DNA of 11,097 bases from JBEKCP01 sp050014815 (GTDB lineage: Bacteria; Planctomycetota; Planctomycetia; Pirellulales; Thermoguttaceae): NCBI GenBank assembly GCA_050014815.1, contig JBEKCP010000145.1:1-11097 (forward strand). Reading direction: 5' to 3'. The notes under the pieces were generated by a model. The model was not told the DNA's origin. It did not search any database and saw nothing but the letters and a program-made list of their open reading frames with translations. Shown piece after piece: positions 1-7,198 of the stretch (position 1 is the first letter of the stretch; each line of letters opens with the position of its first letter). Position numbers and translations under genes: made by a program.

Positions 1-490
1 GTTGTTCGGTCTGTAGCGCGCCGGTCAGAGTGCCGCTGGCGTTCTGAGGCTGCTGGCCCTTGAGCGTGATGGCGACGCTGAACGTGCCCGTCATCTGGCC
101 GCCGCTGATCTTGGCATCGAGGGTATAGACATAGTCGCCGACATGCGCGATGGGCGCCCATGCTTTCACCATGCGGCCACGGATCTCGCCCTTAAGACTG
201 TCGCCGTCCCGTTTCAGGGCGATCTGGTCCACCCATAAATGATGGCAATCGCTCCGCGCGGGAGCGGCAAACCACGCGGCTGTTGCTTGCGCGCCGCGAA
301 GGCCCAGGAACAATCGAACCTCGGCCCCGTTTTCCCAGCCGTTCGCCAGCGTCAGCCAAGCGGTCTGGTACTCGCCCACGGGCGTCTCGGCAGTAACAGC
401 ATCGGGGGCCGGGGCTGGCCCTTCGCAGTATGCCGATGGCACAATAACAAACGCCAAGGCTGCTGCGACCAAGTTCTTGATGGTGTTCAT
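1..490 (-). CDS. Unrecognised secreted protein, N-terminal 163 codons (runs off left edge)
   Basis: The frame is open from an ATG at 490 to the window edge, so the 3' end is missing. AAGGAG (496-501) lies 5 nt before the ATG and fixes the start. The protein begins MNTIKNLVAAALAFVIVPSA, a typical signal peptide with likely cleavage around residues 20-22 (SAYC/E), followed by a short Pro/Ala-rich stretch. The mature part alternates hydrophobic and polar residues with many glycines (for example YVYTLDAKISGGQMTGTFSV), which suggests a beta-sandwich or barrel-like fold. I do not recognise the family and see no catalytic motif. It is the last visible gene of the leftward cluster, 207 bp after the HzsA/FGE fusion gene, with one copy of the 59-bp repeat in its upstream region. 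Export is well supported; function is unknown. Confidence 0.75.
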   Translation of the reverse strand, partial: MNTIKNLVAAALAFVIVPSAYCEGPAPAPDAVTAETPVGEYQTAWLTLANGWENGAEVRLFLGLRGAQATAAWFAAPARSDCHHLWVDQIALKRDGDSLKGEIRGRMVKAWAPIAHVGDYVYTLDAKISGGQMTGTFSVAITLKGQQPQNASGTLTGALQTEQ

Positions 491-495
491 ACGAT

Positions 496-501
496 CTCCT
501 T
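496..501 (-). promoter_or_regulatory. Shine-Dalgarno site of the left-edge gene
   Basis: AAGGAG on the minus strand, 5 nt before the ATG at 490. It decides the start of a gene whose 3' end is outside the window. Confidence 0.7.
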
Positions 502-513
502 CTTTCATGTTTG

Positions 514-572
514 GTAACCGTTCACGGCGTTCTTGGCCAAGTCGCACCTGCCGGAACGCCACGGCGGCAGGG
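514..572 (-). repeat. 59-bp perfect direct repeat, copy 1
   Basis: All 59 bases are identical to 6893-6951, in the same orientation. The unit contains internal symmetry: CCTGCCG (547-553) pairs with CGGCAGG (565-571), GGCGTTC (526-532) pairs with GAACGCC (554-560), and CTTGGCCAAG (532-541) is a 10-bp palindrome. The two longer pairings overlap, so they would be alternative folds. This copy ends 23 nt before the ATG of the left-edge gene and is the main content of the 491-697 gap. It could be a REP/MITE-like dispersed element or a shared 5' untranslated structure; the sequence does not decide. Confidence 0.85.
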
Positions 573-664
573 AAACGCAACGCCTTTGATCTTAACCTGT
601 GGGCGCGGGCTTGTCACCTGTCCCAGAAAGTCATTCCTCTCCGGCACTTCGCCGCCCGCGCTCT

Positions 665-686
665 TGCCGTCAGGTCCCTGACGGCA
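665..686 (-). terminator. Hairpin just after the HzsA/FGE fusion gene (possible terminator)
   Basis: TGCCGTCAGG (665-674) and CCTGACGGCA (677-686) are perfect 10-bp inverted arms around a 2-nt centre, starting 11 nt past the stop codon at 698. The position suits a terminator or an mRNA 3' end stabiliser. No U-rich tract follows on the minus strand, so an intrinsic terminator is not proven. Confidence 0.4.
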
Positions 687-697
687 TCCCATGCCCG

Positions 698-3600
698 CTA
701 TTTCTCGCTCTCCCCTGCGGCGCTGCGGTCGCTCCCCGGCACCTCGTGAACGGTTGCCGCCTCGCAGACCACGCGGAAACCGACGTTGAACACCGGCTGG
801 TCGGCGCGATATCCCAAACGATAACTGGAGGTGCCCCGGTACGGCCGATCGTACCACGAACCGCCGCGGACCACTTTCACTGCCTCCGGTTTCCCCTGAT
901 TGCGACCATCGTCATCAATGTACGGATAGTTCTTGTAGTCCGACAAGGTCCATTGCGCCACGTTTCCATGCATGCTCAATAGTCCCCACGGGTTCGCCTT
1001 GAACTTGGTATCGACTACGGAACATCCCCCCCTGCCCTTGGATCCTGGAGTCTGTTCGGTGAAGTTCGCGTGGCCGCCAGGAGCCGCGCCAAGATCCCCA
1101 TACCAAAAGCATGTATCCGTTCCGGCCCGGCAAGCCCATTCCCACTGCGCTTCGGTCGGCAACGTGAAACGCCGGCCAGTCTTTGCGCTCAACCAGTCGC
1201 AGTAGGCCATTGCCTCTTGCCAACTCACCCGCACCACCGGTTGTTCGGGACCGGAAAGAAGCTGCCGGCCAGCGTTGGCGCCGATTCCCGTCACCATGCC
1301 ACTATCGTGTTCCGGGTTGAACGCCGCAAATTGTTTGTTGCTGATGGTACGCGTGCCCATCCAAAAAGGACGGCGTACTTTGACAACATGACGCGGGCGC
1401 TCCATTAGCGTTTCCGCGTCGCTGCCGATGATAAATTCGCCACCGGGAATCAAGGCCAACTCCAATGCGACTCCTTTGTCGAGTTCAATGGTTTCCACGG
1501 CTGGCTTCCCCGCGTCTTCCTGCCGCCGAACCGCTTCGTCCGCCGTGAATGGCCAACCTGCGCAGGCCACCGAACCGGATGATTGCTTCGCCATGGGTTC
1601 CGGCGGCACATAGCTCACGGGCGCCGGCCCGGGCAAGGGGGCCATGGGGTTATCCTCCAAATTGGCATAGAGTTTCCGGTAGCGGAAGAAAGCGCCAATC
1701 CGGTCGTCACTGGCTTTGCCGTCGTAGTCGGGAAACACATCGGGAACATTCAGATCGATCCAGGCATAGAGTCGCTCCCAACTTTCCTTGTCCAATTCGA
1801 CCCCGTGATGCCCCTTCTTCAGCAATTGAATCAATTCCGACGTGTCCGCATGGAACTCATAAGGCTTCTGGAGATGCACATCGCTTTCCATTCGCGGAAC
1901 GCGCACGTACCTGTTCAGGACGGCGTAGGCCGGACCAGAGAGATAGGTCGCGCCTCGGAGCGGCCCTCCTCCCTTTTTCGAAACTCCCGAACACAACACC
2001 GGCGCGTCCTTGTTTCCCTTGCCGTCGTGACAGCCGGCGCAATACTTGTCGACAGCCGGTTGGACCTCTCGGCCAAAACTGAATCCCCGTTCGGGACCGA
2101 ACCAGGGATCGATCTCGACGGGACGGCCACTCAATGCCTCGGTCTGTTTCGCACTCGGGCTTTGATGCTTGCCTTCGTGACAGCCGACACAGGACACCAC
2201 CTCACCGGGCATTCCGACGAACCAACTCCGCATCAGTTGCACTGCCCGGCCTTCGGCATCCAGCGGATGCAAAGCGATATTGACGTTGGCGGGAATGCGA
2301 AACAAAGCGGAACCATCGGTCTGGACTGGCACCGTACCGAGAATGCGCCGCGCAGTCCATGCGCCTGTTGGAACAGGACGCATTTGATCTTGTGGATAAA
2401 AAAGCGAGGTGACCCGTAGCTTCTTGATGGTTCCCCGCGGGACGTTCTTCAATCCCGGTCCCTGATAGATGTCCTGCACATACACCGTGGCGTCGCGACG
2501 CTTCACATCAACGGCATCGGGAATGACCGGCGGAATGGACGTCTTGCGCAACGGAATCGGCTCGAAGACATTGAAGTCAACGTCATCCTTGATGACGATC
2601 ACATTGTCAAAGGCGTCGGCCAACGCCAGTTTCCAGGTGTCGTCGTCCGGATTGAACTTGCAGGAGGCCAGAATATACTTGGCGCTCAACGGCCAGGGAC
2701 TCTTGAAGCGCGGCCACGATCCTCCATTCAAACCGTCAGCAATCACATTGGCGACCTTGTGATTGCGACCGGGCATCCGTTGCACAACCCCGTCGGTCTC
2801 GTGGGTACTGCCAGCCGCATTGAAGACAACCAGTTCACCTTGGTGGCCGGGACTGTGATGGCCGCCGGCGATCCCGACGAACTTGGTCGTCTCGCCCGGA
2901 ATCGCCCGCGGCCACCAGGTTGCATTCGGCCAGTAGGAATTGCTCCCATAGATCGCCATCTGGCGAGTGCCATCGGGGTTCATCGCGAAGACCTTCCGCC
3001 CATGCCAATGGGCAGTCTCCGTGTATTCCCAGCGCAGGTACATGATGCGACCATCGTTCATAACCGAAGGATACGAGTCCATATCCTGGTCGAACGCCAA
3101 CTGACGCAACTGGCCGGAGGCGGGATCCAACACATAGAGCACGGCACTCGGTTCTGGACTACAGGGCACCATTTGCATACATGCGGTGCTGGCAAAGACA
3201 ATCTTGCCGTTGGGGAGATAACAAGCATCGAAATAGTTCGCTACCGCCGTTGCACTCGCATCTTCCCCTGGGGTCAAGCGGCGCAATCCGCCGCCGTCAA
3301 CCGCAATTTCATAGACATGGTACTGACTGACAGTTCGCGTATTGCCGCGACTATCCTTGAAGGCTGGATTCTGGATTTCCGGCATGCTGAACAAAAGCCG
3401 ATCCGCATTCCAATGCAAACAGAGATGGGTCAGCAAGGCCGTGGCTTGTTCCGCGGCAGGACGATACAGGGTCGTCCATTTACCTTCCGGCCCGATCGGC
3501 GACAAGACCGCGATTTCGTTGTCCCAGCCCGTTTTTGTGACGTTGAATTGCGTATCATAGGAAACTGGCCACCCCTCGACAACGTTCATGCCGGAGTTGT

Positions 3601-4150
3601 ACATGTTCTCCGCGTATCTGAGTCGTTCCCGTCCCGGGGGCGCTTTGCCACCCATCCCGGCGGCGTTGCCACGAGAATGCGACTCCCAATTCCAGAGGTA
3701 TTTTCGTTTGACCGCGACCAGCTTGTCGAAGTCGAGCAGCGGATTGGCCAACAACGCTTCCAGACGCAGTTTCTCCAGCTCGGGATCCCCCGGCGCCGCC
3801 CCTTTCGCCTTCAGCCCTTCCAGGCGCACCAGGTAGTCGGTTCCCTTGGGATAACGGTCCTTGAAGGTCTCCATCAAATCGCGAATCGCCAACTCCAATG
3901 CTTCGATCGTATTGAACTGAAACCGCTCATTATGGTAACGGGCCATGAACGGCGGCTGGACTTTGTCGGCTTGACCCTTCCCGCGCGTGTCCGCGGCCTG
4001 GACAGAACCGACGCTCGCCGCGAACGCGACCAGGACCAAAAGGAGATACCAAGGGCGCCAACCGAGATCGAAATGCCGCTTGAACGGCCCCCGTGGCCGG
4101 ACAGTCGTGGTCGGTTGGTTGACGGCGGACACGGCAATGATCGGTGGCAT
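698..4150 (-). CDS. HzsA-related di-haem c-type protein fused to an FGE/SUMF1-like domain
   Basis: 1150 aa. ATG 4150 is chosen because AAGGAAGGAA (4157-4166) precedes it; an in-frame ATG at 4231 overlaps the upstream stop but would bury the signal peptide. After a 30-residue basic lead comes a hydrophobic segment (about 35-52, cleavage near SVQA/AD). A helical N-terminal region is followed by a TolB/WD40-like beta-propeller (about 190-430) with repeats such as YLPNGKIVFAST and RWEYTETAHW. Next is an HZS-alpha-like haem region with CVGCH (654-658) and CAGCH (704-708), with GHH at 781-782 as a candidate distal ligand. A CAGWPF linker leads to an FGE-sulfatase-like domain (about 895-1140; PGGEF near 903, RGGSWY from 1095, NVGFRVV). 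The CxxxxC-type copper cysteines of true FGE are absent from RGGSWYDRPYRGTSSYRLGY, so this domain is probably not a formylglycine generator. The neighbouring HzsA-related gene is a paralogue. Periplasmic redox or ligand-sensing roles are inference. Confidence 0.9.
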   Translation of the reverse strand: MPPIIAVSAVNQPTTTVRPRGPFKRHFDLGWRPWYLLLVLVAFAASVGSVQAADTRGKGQADKVQPPFMARYHNERFQFNTIEALELAIRDLMETFKDRYPKGTDYLVRLEGLKAKGAAPGDPELEKLRLEALLANPLLDFDKLVAVKRKYLWNWESHSRGNAAGMGGKAPPGRERLRYAENMYNSGMNVVEGWPVSYDTQFNVTKTGWDNEIAVLSPIGPEGKWTTLYRPAAEQATALLTHLCLHWNADRLLFSMPEIQNPAFKDSRGNTRTVSQYHVYEIAVDGGGLRRLTPGEDASATAVANYFDACYLPNGKIVFASTACMQMVPCSPEPSAVLYVLDPASGQLRQLAFDQDMDSYPSVMNDGRIMYLRWEYTETAHWHGRKVFAMNPDGTRQMAIYGSNSYWPNATWWPRAIPGETTKFVGIAGGHHSPGHQGELVVFNAAGSTHETDGVVQRMPGRNHKVANVIADGLNGGSWPRFKSPWPLSAKYILASCKFNPDDDTWKLALADAFDNVIVIKDDVDFNVFEPIPLRKTSIPPVIPDAVDVKRRDATVYVQDIYQGPGLKNVPRGTIKKLRVTSLFYPQDQMRPVPTGAWTARRILGTVPVQTDGSALFRIPANVNIALHPLDAEGRAVQLMRSWFVGMPGEVVSCVGCHEGKHQSPSAKQTEALSGRPVEIDPWFGPERGFSFGREVQPAVDKYCAGCHDGKGNKDAPVLCSGVSKKGGGPLRGATYLSGPAYAVLNRYVRVPRMESDVHLQKPYEFHADTSELIQLLKKGHHGVELDKESWERLYAWIDLNVPDVFPDYDGKASDDRIGAFFRYRKLYANLEDNPMAPLPGPAPVSYVPPEPMAKQSSGSVACAGWPFTADEAVRRQEDAGKPAVETIELDKGVALELALIPGGEFIIGSDAETLMERPRHVVKVRRPFWMGTRTISNKQFAAFNPEHDSGMVTGIGANAGRQLLSGPEQPVVRVSWQEAMAYCDWLSAKTGRRFTLPTEAQWEWACRAGTDTCFWYGDLGAAPGGHANFTEQTPGSKGRGGCSVVDTKFKANPWGLLSMHGNVAQWTLSDYKNYPYIDDDGRNQGKPEAVKVVRGGSWYDRPYRGTSSYRLGYRADQPVFNVGFRVVCEAATVHEVPGSDRSAAGESEK

Positions 4151-4156
4151 GGTACA

Positions 4157-4166
4157 TTCCTTCCTT
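4157..4166 (-). promoter_or_regulatory. Shine-Dalgarno site deciding the start of the HzsA/FGE fusion gene
   Basis: AAGGAAGGAA on the minus strand, with its last GGA 7 nt before ATG 4150. The competing upstream ATG at 4231 (an ATGA overlap with the preceding stop) has only a weak GTGGA before it. Confidence 0.65.
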
Positions 4167-4212
4167 CGTACGAGCGTTGATTTGGGAAACTGCACAACCT
4201 GACCGAGATCAA

Positions 4213-4226
4213 AAGGTTGCAACCTT
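4213..4226. repeat. 14-bp perfect palindrome between the two HzsA-related genes
   Basis: AAGGTTGCAACCTT is self-complementary over all 14 bases and sits immediately after the stop codon of the upstream HzsA-related gene (TGA at 4230-4228). It could be a dimeric regulator site or a small RNA hairpin. There is no second copy nearby to support an operator. Confidence 0.5.
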
Positions 4227-4227
4227 G

Positions 4228-6813
4228 TCATTTTCCACTCTTACTGGAAGCCACCGGATCGGTCACCGGTTGCAGACGGTCGATGATGGGCGCGGTGCGA
4301 GTCTTCGGCAACACCGTCCAACCCGCCTTGAGATAAGGCGCCGGATCAGGATCGGGAATCTGTCGCACCTCTTCGTCGCCTCGATAGACGCAGTTGCAAT
4401 CAACCCAGGCGATCAGCCGCAGCAGGTCTTCACCCTCGATCTTCACTTCGTGATGCTTGCCGCTGGTCACCCATTGGATCAACGGACTCGTGAAGGACAG
4501 CGACGACATCGGTTTAATCGATCCGTAGCGGTCACTCGGACGACCACGATGACCGGCTTCAACCGGGAGCGCCCCGGCCAAACCGAACCCACGATTCTTC
4601 TGATCGCCCACCGGCAATCTGCCCCCCGACCAGGACGCACCGCCGATCAGCGTGAGGTACGGCTGCTTGAACGGCAGCAGTTTGGGATCTTCGATGCCAA
4701 TTTCAGTCGCTCCGTCGCGGAGGGTCAGGTCCAGCGTCTTGCGGCCTTCGCCGTTGCCCTGGTGGCATTTGCCGCAATACTTATCGAGCACCGGCTGGGC
4801 AAACCGTTCGTAGGAGATACTGACATCCGCACCCCAGGGAGGCGGTGTCAGTTCAGTGGGCTGGTACTGCCGCCCAACGGGGGCTGACGACGGGGCGGTG
4901 CTGTGTCCTTCGTGACAGCCTTGGCATCCGCGAATCTCGCCCGGCATCACGCCCACGAAACTCCGCATGATCTGCAAACACCGTTGGTTGGCATCCAGGA
5001 GTTGGAAGTAAATCGCCTTGCCGGCCGGCACCTTGAACGACACCCAACCACTGTCTTCGACGGGAACCGTGCCCAGGATGCGTTTGACGGCATCCTCCTG
5101 CAAGGCTGAAATGGCCGGGCCAGAGTTAAAGAGTGTCTTGCGCCCCATCGAGTAGGTCTTGTGGTCCTGCTGCAACACGCGCAGGAATTTCGCCGCGCCC
5201 GGCGGAATCCCTTCCACACCTGCGTAAACGTTCATGCTGTAGAGGACACCCGGTTCAGCCTTCTCTCCCGCCTCGGGCCACCGCACCCGGTCGGGAATAA
5301 TCGGCGGCTTCGTTCGTGGTCGGAGCGGCATCGCGCACCAAACACCACCACGCCCCGTCCCGGCGTAGATCAATTCACGATTGCCATCAATGTCCATCAG
5401 ATAGAGCCAATACGAGGCGGGACCACGTTGGGAACCAGGACCACCACCGGCCGACACGAGAAAATCGTGACTGCCGATCGGATAGGGACTTGCAAACCAC
5501 AGGAATTGTCGGTACTTGCGATACCTGGTCGAGAAGATTCGATTGTCTTCGGGAGGATCCTTCACTTCCGTCCAAACCGCCTCCTCAGTGACCTTGTACA
5601 ACCCATAAGGGAAGTCGCGACCTTCATTCACGTCGATAATGCCGATCGGTCCGCCGATGACCTGGTGGTGGCCGACGCCGGTGAACATCACCCTGCCGGT
5701 TCCAGGAATCGGCCTGGCCTCCCACGCCACGTCGGGATAGGCACTCCGATTCCCCCAATAGTGCGCCAAACCGGTGCCGTCCGGGTTCATCGTCCACAGC
5801 TTCTGCAAACGCCACAACGGACGTTCCGTATACTCCCAGCGCGTGTAGAGAATCCGCCCGTCGGGCAGCAGGCACGGGGTGTAGTCCGGCTCGTTGTTGT
5901 TGGAGATCATGCGGATGTTCTTGCCATCGGCATCGCAGCGCGCCAACACCGTACAGGGCGAGTTGGGCAGACAGCGGACGTAGGTGTTTCCACGGGTGGT
6001 GCTGAAGACGATCTTGCCGTCGGGCAGATAGATCGGATCCTCGTCGTGATACGGGCTGTTGGTCAACTGCCGCGGCGGACCGGCGGCGGCTCCCGTCGCG
6101 TCCAAGGCGACTTCAAAGAGATGGTAGGATTGTTCACCTCGCGGCACGAGGCTGTAGACCAGTTTCGAGGCGTCGAAGTCAAGGTCCATGCGCATGATGC
6201 TCCCGCTATCGGGGGCGATCACGTCCCGGACGTTGCCATCCGGCCGAAGACCGTCGAGAACCAGAAGGCGATTGCTGCCGCCGCGCCGCAGATCGCCGCC
6301 ATAGGTGTTACGGTGACCCGACTCGTGCCCCGCAGGCGGCGAGCCGTCGATCAGTAGCACCCGCTCGAAATCGATGGCCGGATTGCGCAACACGATCTGC
6401 CGTTTCACCCGTCGCACAGCAAGGTACAGTTTGGTGAGTTCCTCGCCTGTCTTCCCATTGATCTTGCCAGGCAGTTGATCGAGTTCGGCCAGTTCGGCGG
6501 TGAAAACCGGTTTCTTCGGATGGGCAACCAGTCGTTCGACAATCCCGCGCGCCGCCGCAATCTCTTCCTGCACAACCGTTGCCGTTGGATTATTGTCAAC
6601 CTGCAACAACCAGTCCGCTTCCAAGAGTGCGTCGCCTTGTTCACGGGTCAAAGGGCGCGTCTTCGGCACCGTCGGCCAGGAACTTGTTGTCGACGATTTG
6701 GACGGAATCCTTTCCGCGCCCAACACAGCCACACAACAGGCACAGAAAACGACACGCAACGCCCAACGCATCGTCATCCGTCCGACCCATCTGCTCAGAT
6801 TGCATTTCATCAT
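4228..6813 (-). CDS. HzsA-related di-haem c-type beta-propeller protein
   Basis: 861 aa. ATG 6813 is chosen for GGGAG (6819-6823) 5 nt upstream. The signal peptide ends near residue 33 (VAVLGA/E). Residues about 40-150 are helical, ending in NPAIDFERV, a motif shared with the downstream paralogue (NPLLDFDKL). A TolB-like beta-propeller follows (about 165-450; YLPDGKIVFSTTRGN, LLPDGRILYTRWEYTE, TMNPDGTG). The haem part has CQGCH (630-634) and CGKCH (680-684), with KHH at 787-788 as candidate distal ligand. C281 in VRC aligns with C330 of the paralogue. Two haems and this order match the alpha subunit of hydrazine synthase, but no beta or gamma subunit gene is nearby and hydrazine chemistry should not be assumed. 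Unlike its downstream neighbour it ends after the haem region, with no FGE-like domain. Likely periplasmic and probably co-transcribed with the fusion gene 77 bp downstream. Confidence 0.9.
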   Translation of the reverse strand: MMKCNLSRWVGRMTMRWALRVVFCACCVAVLGAERIPSKSSTTSSWPTVPKTRPLTREQGDALLEADWLLQVDNNPTATVVQEEIAAARGIVERLVAHPKKPVFTAELAELDQLPGKINGKTGEELTKLYLAVRRVKRQIVLRNPAIDFERVLLIDGSPPAGHESGHRNTYGGDLRRGGSNRLLVLDGLRPDGNVRDVIAPDSGSIMRMDLDFDASKLVYSLVPRGEQSYHLFEVALDATGAAAGPPRQLTNSPYHDEDPIYLPDGKIVFSTTRGNTYVRCLPNSPCTVLARCDADGKNIRMISNNNEPDYTPCLLPDGRILYTRWEYTERPLWRLQKLWTMNPDGTGLAHYWGNRSAYPDVAWEARPIPGTGRVMFTGVGHHQVIGGPIGIIDVNEGRDFPYGLYKVTEEAVWTEVKDPPEDNRIFSTRYRKYRQFLWFASPYPIGSHDFLVSAGGGPGSQRGPASYWLYLMDIDGNRELIYAGTGRGGVWCAMPLRPRTKPPIIPDRVRWPEAGEKAEPGVLYSMNVYAGVEGIPPGAAKFLRVLQQDHKTYSMGRKTLFNSGPAISALQEDAVKRILGTVPVEDSGWVSFKVPAGKAIYFQLLDANQRCLQIMRSFVGVMPGEIRGCQGCHEGHSTAPSSAPVGRQYQPTELTPPPWGADVSISYERFAQPVLDKYCGKCHQGNGEGRKTLDLTLRDGATEIGIEDPKLLPFKQPYLTLIGGASWSGGRLPVGDQKNRGFGLAGALPVEAGHRGRPSDRYGSIKPMSSLSFTSPLIQWVTSGKHHEVKIEGEDLLRLIAWVDCNCVYRGDEEVRQIPDPDPAPYLKAGWTVLPKTRTAPIIDRLQPVTDPVASSKSGK

Positions 6814-6818
6814 ATTGT

Positions 6819-6823
6819 CTCCC
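6819..6823 (-). promoter_or_regulatory. Shine-Dalgarno site deciding the start of the HzsA-related gene
   Basis: GGGAG on the minus strand, 5 nt before ATG 6813. This start places the signal peptide at the N-terminus; an in-frame ATG at 6855 would add 14 unneeded residues. Confidence 0.6.
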
Positions 6824-6854
6824 GAACACGTCCAATTACCGCGCACTAACGACA

Positions 6855-7142
6855 CTATCGCATCATTCTTGCCGGTGATCGATTCAAAAACCGTAACCGT
6901 TCACGGCGTTCTTGGCCAAGTCGCACCTGCCGGAACGCCACGGCGGCAGGGCAGAGGCCACTAGCGATGCCGCCGCGCGCGGCGGCGAGTTTGATCGACT
7001 GCGAAGGATTCGCCGGCGGTTTGAGGTCCGGCTTCAGCGCCTGCCACGGCGTGTCCGTCCACACAACGACGGGATCGGCGGCGCGGCTCGCCGTAACATT
7101 CAATACGACACAGACAACGGTTGCTAGAACGGTTCTATTCAT
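6855..7142 (-). pseudogene. Truncated paralogue (5' remnant) of the GH123-like gene
   Basis: A 95-codon frame with a proper start: GAGGAG (7150-7155) is 7 nt before ATG 7142, and residues 1-22 form a signal peptide (VTASRAAD). Residues 21-63 match residues 35-77 of the upstream GH123-like protein at 32 of 43 positions without gaps, including VVWTDTPWQA, KPPANP and ARGGIASGL. At residue 64 homology stops, and from base 6951 the frame runs through the 59-bp repeat (residues 64-84) and 11 unrelated residues to TAG. About 540 residues of the family are missing. I read it as a duplicate gene cut by an insertion or deletion at the repeat. It may still be translated into a short exported peptide. 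It lies 56 bp after the intact paralogue and 41 bp before the HzsA-related gene. Confidence 0.85.
6893..6951 (-). repeat. 59-bp perfect direct repeat, copy 2
   Basis: Identical to 514-572 and in the same orientation. On the minus strand it begins 2 nt after the last codon (L63) of the truncated GH123-like paralogue that still shows homology. It ends 79 nt before the ATG of the HzsA-related gene. It thus marks the junction where the paralogue was cut. Confidence 0.85.
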
Positions 7143-7149
7143 TGACATT

Positions 7150-7155
7150 CTCCTC
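7150..7155 (-). promoter_or_regulatory. Shine-Dalgarno site of the truncated paralogue
   Basis: GAGGAG on the minus strand. It is 7 nt from ATG 7142 but only 1 nt from the in-frame ATG at 7148, so 7142 is preferred. A further ATG at 7199 overlaps the preceding TAA (TAATG) but has no good site. Confidence 0.6.
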
Positions 7156-7198
7156 GACCAACACCCAGACGGCGCAGACGACGGTGTATTCGTTCTCA

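Noticed and set aside
514..572. 59-bp repeat as an integron attC site (59-base element)
   Set aside because: The length is a coincidence. Neither the GTTRRRY core site nor its RYYYAAC partner is present at the ends, and no cassette layout is seen.
2759..4180. Long open frame (473 codons) on the plus strand
   Set aside because: It lies opposite the HzsA/FGE gene, which has clear domains, haem motifs and a ribosome site. The plus-strand frame is an antisense by-product of GC-rich codon use.
4148..4231. ATG 4231 as start of the HzsA/FGE gene by translational coupling (ATGA overlap)
   Set aside because: It would put the signal peptide after more than 55 residues and has a weak ribosome site; ATG 4150 has a strong one.
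5161..6357. Long open frame (398 codons) on the plus strand
   Set aside because: Antisense to the HzsA-related gene. Its resemblance to the other antisense frame only reflects that the sense genes are paralogues.
698..6813. Anammox hydrazine synthase
   Set aside because: Only alpha-like proteins are present, with no beta or gamma subunits and with different residues at the first haem site. HzsA-related proteins are common in non-anammox PVC bacteria.
514..6951. The two 59-bp copies as a CRISPR array or composite transposon ends
   Set aside because: Only two copies exist 6.4 kb apart in direct orientation, with no spacers and no transposase between them.
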